A DNA stretch of 64,000 nucleotides, from NCBI GenBank assembly GCA_015039365.1, contig WION01000002.1, positions 62,001 to 126,000 of the forward strand, in the 5' to 3' direction. The notes under the pieces are model-generated. The model had not been told where the DNA came from. It ran no database searches and saw only the letters and a program-made list of their open reading frames with translations. This DNA is from Amanita rubescens. Taxonomy: Eukaryota > Basidiomycota > Agaricomycetes > Agaricales > Amanitaceae. Both the position numbers and the translations under genes were made by a program. This document shows, piece after piece, positions 1 through 10,660 of the stretch; within the stretch, counting starts at the first letter, position 1; the number at the start of each line of letters is the position of its first letter.

Positions 1-984
1 TGTTCTTCATTATGAGTTCGTTTATTCTAGTACCACGAGATTAAGCAATTGAAATTCTTGGGTGCACGGTACTAGCAGTTTTTACCATAGCCATGTTCAA
101 TTCTGCTACTTTACGACGCGCAAAGGAAGAAGTCAGATAAACAGTAACAAACTGTTAGCCAGGGACGAGAGGCAATTCCGTAATTGGCAGATCCCCGCAA
201 CCTAATCGGAGGCGGAGTTTGCCGTATGTCCCCCCGTAGTAACTCTACTGTTGGCACCAACTTGTTCCGTCCAGAGTCCAAGTTCCGCCAGTTCTTCCGT
301 TTGGACTGGCGCTCGTACCTGCCCTCGCGGTGCATTCCTGCCCACCTGCCGCAATCAATCTGCTATGGATTAGTAGAAGGCACAGCTTTTTTTGAATTGA
401 ATTACCAAAATCAAAGAAAAGAGAAGATTCAATTCGAAGTCATGTGCGTTTACGTTTTGAATGATGTGCGGCATTTATTTGCACGTACGGCAGCGATTTC
501 TCTTACACTCGTGTTTCGGGTCTGGGCTGGTTGTCGTTGAATGGAAGGGTGAGAGGTATGGTCCTAGTAGCTTTCAACCGGCTATGACTTTAGCTAACGT
601 CGGATATTGCAGAGAACGCTTCTTGCACCGTCTCTTCCCGTTCTAAGTCTGTCTGGACTTGTGCTGGCGCCTCCCCTGGCTTAGCATTGATGACAGAATC
701 AATTGTTGATAAATTTGAATGCAGTGCTAGCTGGTTCAGGAACGACGTTCTTGGCACCAACACATAAGAGGAGAAGATTTCCGACGGGCGTACACCCCCC
801 TCCTTCGTGATCACTCATGGTTCTTCCCCACGTAGTGCTGAGTATGAAACCATCCCTTTTCGTTCTGAGCATCAGAAGCTGAACAAGATAAACTTAGAAT
901 TCACCAGAGACTTTGTCGGACCAAGTCGCGTCCCGCCTCCTTCTTACCGACATGCAGTACCTTCGGCCCCTTGGCCCTGGATAG
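1..984. other. No supported gene
   Basis: Several open frames of 60-120 codons overlap on both strands, but none shows a recognisable domain, a convincing start, or introns that join it to a neighbour. A minus-strand frame at 590-814 has protein-like composition and could be a short remnant, but I cannot name it. Confidence 0.4.
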
Positions 985-3149
985 ATGTACGAGATGGTTA
1001 GTATGGTGTCGTCAGAAGTTCAAATCGACTTATTATCACCAGGTGTCGATCAGGGGCTACTAAACTCAGAGGAACCACCGGTGCCCGATGATTGTGACCA
1101 CACGGAGTGCAAAGGCGCTTGCTGGAAAAACTACCCTCAGTCTCGCTTTCCCAACTGGACATTGAACCAAGTGAAGAAAAGCAAAATTCATGACGCTATT
1201 ACGGAGTACGACCGCACCAAGAAATGCGTGATATTCAAGCTAGACGTTGATAAGGAGGGTATATTTCACGATGGTGGAACAATGGATATGAACGACTCAA
1301 ATGACGTTACGGTGTTGGACAAGGAGTGGGATCGGTTCAAGGCTGATAACGTCCGTTTTTTCCCTTTTTTTGAGCCGATCGAAAGAAATAATCCTTTTGT
1401 AGCAAAAACCGAAAATGAGAGTGAGGGCATTATTTGTGGAGAATATGACGGGGCCCGCTCTGCGCATGCTTGGCGGAAAGTAGGCCAATCTTCACTATAT
1501 TCCTTCTAATCCCAATGCCGCCGATCCCCACAGATATAACATTGAGCCGGTCTTCTTCTCTTCGTCATTGAACTGGATCCCCTCGCACTTTCAGGAGGAT
1601 TTACGACACGGCGTTGGCGATCGTGCGTGGTATCGGTTATTTGCCTGATCTTGTTCTGAATACTTTTAGACATATCAATTATCCTTCCTTTCGTACAGTC
1701 GCTAAATGCAGAGAATATATCGCCTGTTATGCACGGTATTCCAGGTCTCGGAAGATTGTGTAAGTCGTCTCTTTTACTACTCGGCCACGAGAAGTTAAGT
1801 ATCGTTGAATGATTAGTTTCGCAAATGATCGACATACATGCGCCGTTAAGACTCGAGTCAAGTGAGCCACAGTTTATACCTAGAATATATGATGAGACTG
1901 ATCATGTTGTAGATAATAGAACACTCATTTTAGATCTCCTCTCGGTACATCTAGTTCGCAATATTGCAGGGAATACTATGATTTCATTCCATGCAAATTT
2001 CGGTCTCCCTACTACAAGAGCATTTTATCTATATGAAAGGCTACAATATGCTGGTCCGTCGAATGTGGTTACGTCATGCTATGGTTTACCCGCTTGATAG
2101 GTCGCAACGTCTATTGGCAAAGGATGCTGAGACAAACTGACGATCCGACATTCCTCCTATTGATCGTCATCTGGCATGCGATGTACGCATGGGATGAAGC
2201 CTTCCAGCGCCTCTATGAGCATATATGCGTGGTGGTAAGTTATACATTAGCATGGGCGATTATGCTCTGACCCTGGTTATATCTAGGAAATGGGTGTGAT
2301 CCAGATATCATCTAGGGATACGGATGGGCTGCACGTCATCCGCGCACATCTTCTACAGTATTCTTCTTTATTGGTTGCGTTTAAGAGGACTGTCACCTTC
2401 ATCTTAAACACGCCGAACCCTGCTCTTACTCACGCTCAAAAAAGTAAATCTGATCCTTTGCTTCGCAGGGAGTGTGCAACTTTGCTAGAACAGATCGAAC
2501 GGCTAGATAGAGAGTGTTCAAGGCAAGACAGACGGTTGAAGGACATCGTTGATCTCGTGAGTATTTCCCACTGACCTAATTCCCAATGGACTGGATGACG
2601 ATCCACCTGAAGATCGACAGTAAAACCACGCTAAGGATGACAGAGGCTACGGTCAGCGATAGTGGTGGTAAGTCTCGGTATTACCAGCTCCTTTGGATTG
2701 GATATCAATTAATATAACATAGCTGTAAGTATTCGAATCTGTACGAAGAAATAAGCAGGGTTCGACGTTGACCGTCAAATTAGATGAAGCAAATAGGCTA
2801 TATTACTATGCAAATAGCCTATCTTACCATGGTTTTCCTCCCAGCAACGTTTATAGCGGTATGCTCTCCCTCCTACGTGCCGGCCTCGCCCATTGACATT
2901 ACCAAGGGCATATTTGGCATGCACGTGCAAGGAATTGACTCTGGGCGAGCCACTTTATCACAATACTTCGAAACGACGGTTGCTCTGACGGGGATAACCG
3001 TTTGGATCCTCGTTGCCTTGTTAAACAGGGAAATGTCGTTCTGGCAAAGGGTTGGGTGGCCGGTCTACTTTATCTACTACGCGATCGAGAAGGTTAGGAA
3101 ATCACAAAGGTTCAAGGACGAACGAATGTTGCCGAGGTTCAGTCCCTGA
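985..3149 (+). CDS. CorA-like magnesium-transporter-domain membrane protein (fungal type)
   Basis: Predicted 552-residue protein from ten exons: 985-1398, 1484-1622, 1670-1759, 1817-2053, 2101-2234, 2287-2556, 2613-2667, 2723-2724, 2784-2858, 2907-3149. The N-terminal Cys-rich block (PVPDDCD...CWKNYPQ), the FFSSSLNWIPSHFQED block and the two C-terminal membrane helices (about residues 455-472 and 490-512, around FLPATF and TGITVWILVALL) match a fungal family distantly related to CorA Mg2+ channels. The first helix ends in FGMH where CorA proteins carry GMN, so Mg2+ transport is uncertain; many fungal members may not be transporters. The least certain junction is 1399-1483 (GTAGCA donor, 85 nt). 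The intron 2859-2906 is 48 nt and stop-free, so a naive ORF reads through it. Exon 8 appears to be only two bases. The start could be at 985 or the in-frame ATG at 1003. Confidence 0.85.
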
Positions 3150-3430
3150 GATAGGACGAGATAAGACTTCACTAGTCCCTCACAGGCCTTAGTCTTTTTT
3201 TGTATGTGCAGATTGTTGTATCTATATTCCGAGGTAGTGTTGCGCACCATGACATTTGAACTTCGAATGTTCAACTGAACGTGACGCGTGACCGGGTAAC
3301 CCAGTTCTCAATGGGCGGTCGACTAACAGAGATAAAAACAGGAGCTTAGTACGTTGAAAAAAGGACGGTCCTGCCATACACTTTGATAAGTGGGCCTTTG
3401 CAACTCGCTATTCCAGCTTCCAGCCACAGC
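3150..3430. other. Convergent 3' intergenic space
   Basis: About 280 bases separate the stop of the CorA-like gene from the stop of the minus-strand HET gene. I see only low-complexity and short meaningless frames here; it probably holds both 3' UTRs. Confidence 0.4.
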
Positions 3431-5593
3431 TTACATAACCCTCGTCAACATTCTTCCAGATTTTGCCCTTACTACATCCTCTGGGTTCTCCTCTCGAATC
3501 TGGAACTGGGGAACCTCCTCCAGAGAGAGCCTCTGCTTATATTCACAAACCATTCGATCCCCCTGCTCTTCCGCATCCGCTCCCGTTACCAACACAGCCG
3601 CACATACCACCAGTTCCAATGGCCGTGGTAGTTTCATCATGAGTAACGCGTTGCAGGAATATTCGCTTCCAGGGTTGTCTGGAATCGGTACCCTGGCTTT
3701 GTAGTAGCAATTTTTCGACGCGTCAAACAGAAACCACTGAACGTCATTCCGGACTGACTTGAGCCCAAAGCAAACGGCTGCGTACTCCGCAAGAAGGCCG
3801 TTCGGCGTACAAATGGCGTCGTATTCGCCTGAGATGGCCATAAAAGACCCTCCCTTTTGCAGCAGAGCCTGCGGCGCCCAGAAGAAGCCAGGGACCTTGA
3901 GCTTCGGCCCGGACATAAATATGACATTAGGTGGGAGTCTGAAGCAGAAAAGTTCTCATCCGTTCATGTGGAGGTAGGTTTATCAACTCTCGTGCATCGA
4001 CATTCGCCAAACCGGCAATGGCCAGCGTCTCGTCTTCAGCCCTACTCGTCGTCCTCCACACTAGGGAACGCACTATATCACCGATTCTAAATGCTCCGGA
4101 ATCCATGCGGAGGGAACGTTGGTATTTAGTCAGTCGGAAGATCTCGCTACACAGGTTTGTTAAGAGACAGTCGGTAAGATCTTCTCCGACAGGAATCAGA
4201 TCATCGATGTTCTTCAGGCCATCCGCAAAAGCAAACATAAGGCAGCGGGCTAACAAGCCTTCTTGCAAAGTCCAAAGGCGATGCATCCATCCGCACGATA
4301 GGATGGAAAGCAGTTCTTCCTCCAAAGGGGCAGATACCGAACAGTGTCGGATCCCAGAATCCAGTACAAGCGTTGCACTCGCATCTCTGTAAGTTTTCGC
4401 CATGAGACCAATCGCCCGCTTCCGCAACTCTCGCTTTTCGGGGACGCACAGCGAATCCATCCAGAATGCACCCGTGTCGCTAGATAGTATTTGTTTCACC
4501 TTTTTTGAAAGACCCTGAATCTGACATGTCGGAAGCCCGCCCTCTGTCGTACTCCCCAACCCATCCGCCCAGACATGAGATATTGCGACGTAAGAAATCT
4601 CGGACGCTCGAAGAACTAAGAGCTCATTCTTCATTGAGTCGTATTGTACAACGGGAATCTCTCCCAATTGTAGGGCCTGTAGGACTGCCTCTAACGGAGG
4701 TTTTATGAACGGACATTCGCACGAAGGCACCACATGCCTATTGCGATACGTGCTAGTGTCGATATTATCGATAACACACGCTGCCGCACTGCATTTTGCA
4801 TGACCATCACTGCCATCACGGACGAAGGGGCTCTTTGTGCTTGCGTAACCCAAAGCACAAATCCCAGTGCTGCCAACAACCCTAGTGACGAACGGGCACC
4901 ATCCACTTTGAATCATATCTTTCTGATGAAGATCGGCGACACCATCTATGAACGACCAGGAGAGGCCCTGTCGAGGCACGTATGGGAACATTCGCTTCGA
5001 AGACGTGAGAGCTTCTCCGATGGCAGCAATTGTTAGTAGAATTGAAAAATGAGAATGTTGAGGAATATGGTCCAGCCGAAAACGGCTCAGACTGGGTTGT
5101 GTGACTTCGAGAAAGAGTAAACGGTTTGCGAATGATAATGTTTCTTCGACGCGCTCCGCCCACTGACGGCATTTATTGATATCGGTCCGGGCGAGTTGTC
5201 GTATCCGATAACGCCAGTCGGCTAGCAGGTTCGGGAGGTGGTCGTCGACAAGGACTGTACATCCGTCTTTATTTGATAGAAGGATACTTTCGGAAAGCTT
5301 TGTCTCCATGACTGCCTCCAAAAGCCCAAACGTGAGATGACTTTGAGCAGAGGCAGCACTTTCTTCGCTGGTGGCGGTCCGACTTTTGAGATAGTCCTTG
5401 AATGATAATAGAGGGTACCCATCGTGCTTTCCCCCTAACCAAGGCGTAGGCTTAAAGGTGTGTCGGTGAACTGCAGGTGCAAGAGGGGGTCTAGGAAGGT
5501 GTGAAGGTGATAAAGGATGCTCTATATATCATTAGGAATTTCAAATTAAAGCGAAGAATGTCTTGATCACGTACCAGCGCACTCGGATGACAT
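3431..5593 (-). CDS. HET-domain (heterokaryon incompatibility) protein, one frame break
   Basis: Exon 1 (5575-5593, 19 nt with ATG) joins exon 2 (5521 downward) across a 53-nt GTACGT...TATAG intron; the junction codon GAG keeps frame. Near the middle lies a HET core: YVAISHVWADGLG, FWMDSLCVP, then AIGLMAKTYRDASATLVLD. HET proteins trigger cell death on non-self fusion in filamentous fungi, and basidiomycetes carry many. The frame stops at 3927, but the next frame continues at once with family-typical sequence (VIFMSGPKLKVPGFFWAPQ) to 3431. Removing one base in the ccc-acc stretch at about 3929-3938 gives 703 codons including the stop. No GT...AG pair can explain the shift, so this is either a sequencing error or a young pseudogene. 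The C-terminal half has no domain I recognise. Confidence 0.8.
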
Positions 5594-5873
5594 AGAAGCA
5601 AAAAGATGGAGTAATATTTATCGCCTAGGCAGGTAGCGTTAAGTTGGCGGGTTTGGAGTAGAGGTGAGCTTAGTGTCCGAACATGGCCGACTCAGCTTGC
5701 TAAACTTGTTGGAATCACGCCGCATTAGTTCCGGGACGAGGGGAGGAAGGTGGTCTACACTGCAAATGAGCCACAGTATTAATCAATATTCTGTTGAAAC
5801 AAGTGAGATAAGTCAAGCGAGCGAGGTACGAGAGTGCTTGACGCAGATCTTTGGTGAGAGTCACGTGGATGCG
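5594..5873. other. HET gene upstream region
   Basis: Presumed promoter and 5' UTR of the HET gene, ending at the target-site duplication of the transposable element. No gene seen. Confidence 0.35.
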
Positions 5874-5881
5874 GTCAGCGC
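5874..5881. repeat. Left target-site duplication GTCAGCGC
   Basis: Eight bases identical to 7004-7011, directly outside the terminal inverted repeat of the element. Eight-base duplications are the signature of hAT transposition. Confidence 0.85.
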
Positions 5882-7003
5882 TAGGGTTGCGGGAAAAAGG
5901 GGATGTTTTTCCCCGGACCAGTTTTTCCCTGGTTCGTTACCGGTACCGTACTGGTAACTTACCTCCCACATCGCCGGAAAAATTTGGGCCAAGTAATTTA
6001 CCATATCACGTGATTACCATATATGGTATAAATAGCTATATATGGTCATGGATGAAACTGAAGTCGTCCCGCATCATCTTGTCGAGTCGTCATCTTCAAA
6101 AGGCACTAACGGAGTGTTTATTAGGTTTTGGCTGGTAAAGTATTCAACTCCGAAGAATGGTCCATTTCGCGCAACCCGGAGCCACTCCAATTCTGCAATC
6201 CAGGACCCTGAGAGTTCCATCTCTTGCTTCGAATCCTCCCCCCAGCATCCTGGACCCGTTCTTGACACTCCCTGTAACGAGGTCCAGGAGAATAGCTCTG
6301 AACACTTCACAAATGCACAATCAAGTCATGTAGAAGCATCAGAAGAAAGGTGCCGGTAATCCCTCTAGGCTATCCTCGTCAGGAAATTGGCATTGGAGGT
6401 GTTACCCACATTGAGGGAGGTGGAGGAGCGCTATTGGCGATTGCCGTTGAGCGATGGCGTATTCGATGCGCTGAGCGATGAGGCTGGCGCTGCTGCACGT
6501 ATGATGAGTCCGAATTTGGGCTTTCACCACCACTTCCTCGTTCGTCCGGATTCAAGTTGGGGGCAGGCTCGGGCAGAAGAAACGGGAGTTGTGGGACGAG
6601 AAGCTTTGCCTACACCTGTAGCCGCTTGGACCATTCGGCGTCGAGCTGGCCTGATGAACTAGTGAGCCTGCCATTTAAACGAGGACGAGGCTGGAAATAA
6701 TTGGAATCTGACAAACCCGGAGACGAGGATGAGGCTGAGTTATCCCCGGAAATTCCCCTCGAGGCGCGAACTCATTCGCTCATTGATTTCGATTCTGAGT
6801 GGTATTCTAATATCTAGTTCTTTGCATGTATACCCCATTGCCGCACGGCGGAAAAAATTCTCGGAAACGCGATGATTTTGGGTCACGTGTATGATCACGT
6901 GAACGTAATTTACCTGTAATTTACAGGGGAAAAACTCTAGATTCTGGTCCCAACCGGTACGTTACCGGGGAATTAGGCCGCAGAGGTTTTTCCCGCAGCC
7001 CTA
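5882..7003. mobile_element. Non-autonomous hAT-like DNA transposon (1,122 bp)
   Basis: The ends are 17-base inverted repeats, TAGGG[T/C]TGCGGGAAAAA at 5882-5898 and its complement at 6987-7003, with one mismatch. An exact 8-bp direct duplication flanks them. TAGGG-type ends with 8-bp duplications are typical of hAT elements. Subterminal DNA on both sides is rich in GTAATTTAC-like words, ACGTGA and GGTAAC/GTTACC motifs, which would suit transposase binding sites. The interior has unrelated open frames (6042-6359, 6387-6662) with no transposase, BED zinc finger or dimerisation domain, so it would need a transposase from elsewhere. The perfect duplication suggests fairly recent insertion. Confidence 0.85.
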
Positions 7004-7011
7004 GTCAGCGC
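7004..7011. repeat. Right target-site duplication GTCAGCGC
   Basis: Exact copy of 5874-5881, directly outside the right inverted repeat. Joining the flanks through one copy gives the predicted empty site. Confidence 0.85.
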
Positions 7012-7287
7012 GTCTTGCATCTGCACCGCGTCCATGCCACATACACGCGCCAGTTGAGAAGACGAGCCCGCGAGCTCGTCATCGTCTTTCGCTCCGAGTC
7101 ACCATCCCTCTCCAAACACCCGGCTCTGGACCTACAGGTTCCAATGACAACCTCGGGTAATCACGGGTGGCTTCGGGCCCATCCTGGCGTGGACCGTGGC
7201 GACGACTGGACCTATCTGGATCGCCCATAACTGGCATCCCAATGCCTTGCATCGCAACGTGGCATGTACCACACCAGACGCCGGACA

Positions 7288-7725
7288 CATCACCCATACA
7301 GCCTTAACACCCGGGTACACCCTATGGTCATAACGTGGCATCACCCACGACCGGGGCACTTAACACCCGGGTATGGTCGCAACATGGGTCCAGCACATCA
7401 CCCACGACCGGGGCATTTAACACCTGGGTCCGCCCCATCCTACGGTCACAACGTGGGTCCAGCCGCATCACCCATGACCGGCGGGGCACTTAACACCCAG
7501 GTACACCCCGTCCTATGGCCGCAACATGGGTCCAGCGCATCACCCATGACCGGGGCACTTAACACCGGGTACACCCCATCCTATGGTCACAACGTGGGTC
7601 CAGCCGCATCACCCATGACCGGGGCACTTAACACCCAGGTACGCCCCATCTGACTATGGTTGCGACGTGGGTCCAGCGCATCACCCATGGCTGGGGGACT
7701 TAACTCCCTGCATCACGACACGGCT
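7288..7725. repeat. Minisatellite, about 70-bp unit, roughly 6-7 copies
   Basis: Tandem units start with CACCCATGACCGGGGCACTT, continue through AACACCCAGGTACACCCC, and end with CAACGTGGGTCCAGCC-GCAT. The central four copies are near full length (about 68-72 bp), the first two are shortened, and the last (from about 7681) is degenerate. Differences are point changes and 1-3 base indels. The open frame through it (7264-7653) is a by-product of the repeat, not a gene. Confidence 0.85.
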
Positions 7726-8186
7726 CCTCCTCCTCAACCTCGGTCACTAGCGGGCAGGTTATCCTGCCCCAGTATGCCTTACGCGACATCGTTGACCACC
7801 AAGTTGGAGCCAAAGAGGTGGGTGTGAGATGCATAGATCTGGGAGCTCACTGACTAGCAGATTGGGGACGATGCGAGCATCATGCGTCACTTCGCTCCTA
7901 CCACCTTGGGGACGATGCTCGACATGGCCCCGTTCTCAGCTCGCCGGAGCCCTTCGGGGCTCGCCCACACTATGCACCTGTATCACATCTACATAGAACA
8001 CCGCGGAACATATCGAACCAAAGAGAAACAATATTCTCCAAATGCCTACTCGTTTGACGTTGATACCTTAGTCAACTATTAGTACACGTTTAGACGCATC
8101 GGCTGAAGCAAAATTATCGCACAGCCTGGACCAATCTGATCGATGTGGACTCATGACACCGTCAACTTGCTCAAGACTCGGATACG
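7726..8186. other. No gene seen; possible old repeat
   Basis: A short word (TTGGGGACGATGC) occurs twice near 7863 and 7908. The frame at 7882-8082 has no recognisable content. Nothing else can be supported. Confidence 0.3.
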
Positions 8187-8345
8187 ATGCAGACTCCTAC
8201 CCAGTCTCTCGGAGCGGCGCTGATGCTTGACGAAGTTATGTTCACATTGAAAGGCTCAAACTCTGGGATCTCCGGCTTACCCTCTTCCGAGAAGTCCAAA
8301 ATACAACTTCAACACTACCACGATCATGCCGCTCTGCGCAAATGA
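8187..8345 (+). CDS. Possible short exon or 52-residue peptide
   Basis: An ATG-initiated frame (MQTPTQSLGAALMLDE...) runs 52 codons to a TGA, followed at once by GTAGGT, a possible splice donor. Composition is protein-like and the start follows ATACG. I do not recognise it. It may be the first exon of a gene whose later exons (8370-8640) I could not assemble, or chance. Confidence 0.25.
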   Translation: MQTPTQSLGAALMLDEVMFTLKGSNSGISGLPSSEKSKIQLQHYHDHAALRK

Positions 8346-8726
8346 GCTGGTAGGTACCGTTCAAATATACATTACCTCCCAACGTCTTTGTTTCCAGTCG
8401 GTTTAACGTAAATTGTTATTTCCAAAACTCTTCAGCAAAATCTTCCATGTTACGGCCACGTAGACCAAAATTATTACGCTGTGCAAGAGGTCAAATGTCC
8501 AGATGATGTTGTAAGCACCCTGCTCCTTAACGACGAAGTGACTCCTTCAACGTCTTGTAACTGAAAGGTTTTAGTGAATTGCGCTCATCGATGACCGGTT
8601 ACCTCTGCAACGGTGCAGCCGCTTAGAGATTTAATGTATCGGAAGCCACAATTCCAATTGGTAACTCAGTACTCAGTGCTAGTACTGCGCATATAATCCT
8701 CTTTCGACAAGTCATCCAAACACCTA
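8346..8726. other. No gene resolved
   Basis: Donor- and acceptor-like words are present (about 8346-8400 and 8500-8560) but no continuous protein could be assembled on either strand. Confidence 0.25.
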
Positions 8727-9229
8727 TCAAGTTTTCCCTCCGACCACATGTGGCACCAAGACTATCATGTAGCGTGGATATTGTCTATTTGAGAGGTTCT
8801 CCGCAAATGCGCATAACCTGCCGTCATCGTAAAGACGCATAACTTCTTGGATGACGTCTTTATCCTTCGCATTTGGAAAAAAACCCTCTGATCATGGCAT
8901 CACGTTCAGCGCCATATCCGTCTGTCAATTGATATAAAGGATCAAGCAAGGGTGTGCCTCCCATTAGAGCGTCCCGCTGATCGTAGATCACCTCAAGTTC
9001 TCTCGAGCCAAATACAAGATTGTGGCCAAGTACTGTTTTAAGTTCTGCAATTGTTTTGGGAGTGGCTCGTTTCTACGAAAAACTAGTTAGTGGTGGGACG
9101 TTAAGAGGTGCGAGGTAGCATGGGACGTACTGAGATGGTTTGAATATCGTTGTTATACCTAGGGAGCAATGGTAAGGCACATACTGTGGAGATGAAGACG
9201 AGGAGGATGGAAATGATAGAGAGTCGCAT
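8727..9229 (-). CDS. Small secreted protein, unknown function (one homopolymer frame break)
   Basis: Exon 1 (9131-9229) encodes a clear signal peptide, MRLSIISILLVFISTVCA, with likely cleavage after VCA. A 58-nt GTACGT...CTAAC...GTAG intron (9073-9130) leads in phase 0 to exon 2, starting KRATPKTIAELK. The reading continues to RGFF, where seven T (minus strand, about 8877-8883) stand where six would keep frame. With six T it continues as PNAKDKDVIQEVMRLYDDGR and ends at a TGA at 8727, giving about 147 residues. Both halves have strongly coding composition, so the break is either a homopolymer sequencing error or a fresh mutation. No cysteine framework or known domain is visible; an extracellular or effector-like role is only inferred from the signal peptide. 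Confidence 0.6.
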
Positions 9230-10006
9230 GTTGTGAGTCTTTCAAAGTTCGTTCTGAGGGCCAGCCTGGGTTGAATAAAGGGAAACCGTTCGCCTTTAAG
9301 CTGAAGACCCTGCTCCGCTCCGGGTTTCGGCATATGACAGCACATGGCGCGTTGTCTTGAATTGTTGACATGATCATGATGCGACGACAGCGAAACGACC
9401 AAACTTCTCACTTCACGGTTAAAAATAGTGTAGCATGAGCGTTAACAGGTCGCCTGGATCGTGATCTTACACAGCCGGGATTGTTACGGATTGTTACTGT
9501 CGTTCAGCCATTTCCAGCGAATTCCGCGTGATTGAACAGCCGGAATGCCTCAGGCGCAACAGATCCGTTCGGTCAAGGGCAGCAAGCAGGTTTCTTTGAG
9601 AATTCAAAAATGTACCTCCAGGCGGTACGACGTGGAGGGGATTCATTCACGTATATCTATATCGTTAATCTTTGAAATTCCGTTTGCATAGTCAGTAAGA
9701 GCAGAACGTGCCACAAGTTAACGAACGTTCATTCATTTTCGACGCGACTTGTCTTATCGAGTGATCCTTGGCTATCCTGGGACGTAAGACGTTGATCTGG
9801 AGGTGTCATGGACTTGGCTCGAGCAGAATGGAATAAGATCCCGGGCAATATCACGACTCTCCAAAATTGGATTTCCATCGCGAATCTCGCGAAAGATCCA
9901 ATAAGAATATCCTGACGCTTGTCGATGTAATCAGGCGGGAGACAGCACCGATGTGGAGTTTATAAACGTTGAGGTCGCATTTGGGTGGTGGATGGGCGGG
10001 TGTGGA
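9230..10006. other. Intergenic, no gene seen
   Basis: About 780 bases upstream of the secreted-protein gene. Short frames only; a minus-strand stretch at about 9960-10050 can be read as a C-terminal-looking peptide but could not be tied to a gene. Confidence 0.3.
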
Positions 10007-10660
10007 TCAAGGTGTTGGCGGCAGCATGAATGAAGGATTTGAGGCCTGCGGAAGAGGGTCAGGGTATATACAAAACGGGATGAACACACCTTCGTAAGTA
10101 CTGGACCCTTCTGTCCGTCTCCATTGTTTTCCACTCGCGCCGTATAGCCTGAACAGCCCACATGTCTCATCCTTTGCTTGATAGGACGTTATGTTGGCAG
10201 CGTATTCTTCATACAAATACCTCTTAATTAGTATATCCAAATCCGCAGTATAAACTTAACCAGCACCTTATACCTATCCTCGCCGAAGAATTCGATCAAG
10301 GGCTGAGATTCCAATTTCCGACCTTATACACCGTCAACCCATTGTTCGCAAATGCGTAGTCAAAATCCTGGATGGCTAGCGGAAGATGACACGATTACCA
10401 AACCTGCAATTGATCAACGAGAATCTAAATGATGCACCGCACCATCGCTACCCCCTACTGACAACTGTTCCGAGATTTTGACCATATCTGACCCTCCAAC
10501 AAACCCGGTCATAAACTGTTTGCGTAGAGCGCGCAAAGTATACGTAGATGAGATGCCACCTGTGTAGGGTGTAAATATAGTAAGACCTGAATGATAACGG
10601 AATCTGACCGGAGCACTGGCGTGAGAGTGCCGTCAACATCGAAGAGAAGGAGCTTGTCTA
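10007..10660 (-). pseudogene. Decayed phosphomannomutase (SEC53/PMM) gene
   Basis: Minus-strand blocks in correct order match eukaryotic phosphomannomutase, the cytosolic HAD-family enzyme that makes mannose-1-phosphate for GDP-mannose. Block 1 (10587-10657) has KLLLFDVDGTLTP with the catalytic Asp pair. Block 2 (about 10460-10559) has ALRKQFMTGFVGGSDMVKIS. Block 3 (about 10316-10367) has DFDYAFANNGLTVYKVG. Block 4 (about 10255-10317) has SQPLIEFFGEDRYKVLVKF. Blocks 3 and 4 are in different frames with no room for an intron. The stretch beyond about 10250 only weakly resembles the family (ADLDILIKR), and the C-terminal half with its conserved GGQISFD motif is missing. No start exon was found. 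An intact paralogue should exist elsewhere, because this enzyme is essential for glycosylation. Confidence 0.75.

Noticed and set aside
6042..6662. Open frames inside the hAT element as a possible transposase
   Set aside because: No BED finger, no catalytic DDE signature and no C-terminal hATC motif; too short.
7264..7653. 129-codon frame with repeated GHNVGPAASPMTGALNT
   Set aside because: It is the translation of the minisatellite; unit length varies and no start or homologue supports a gene.
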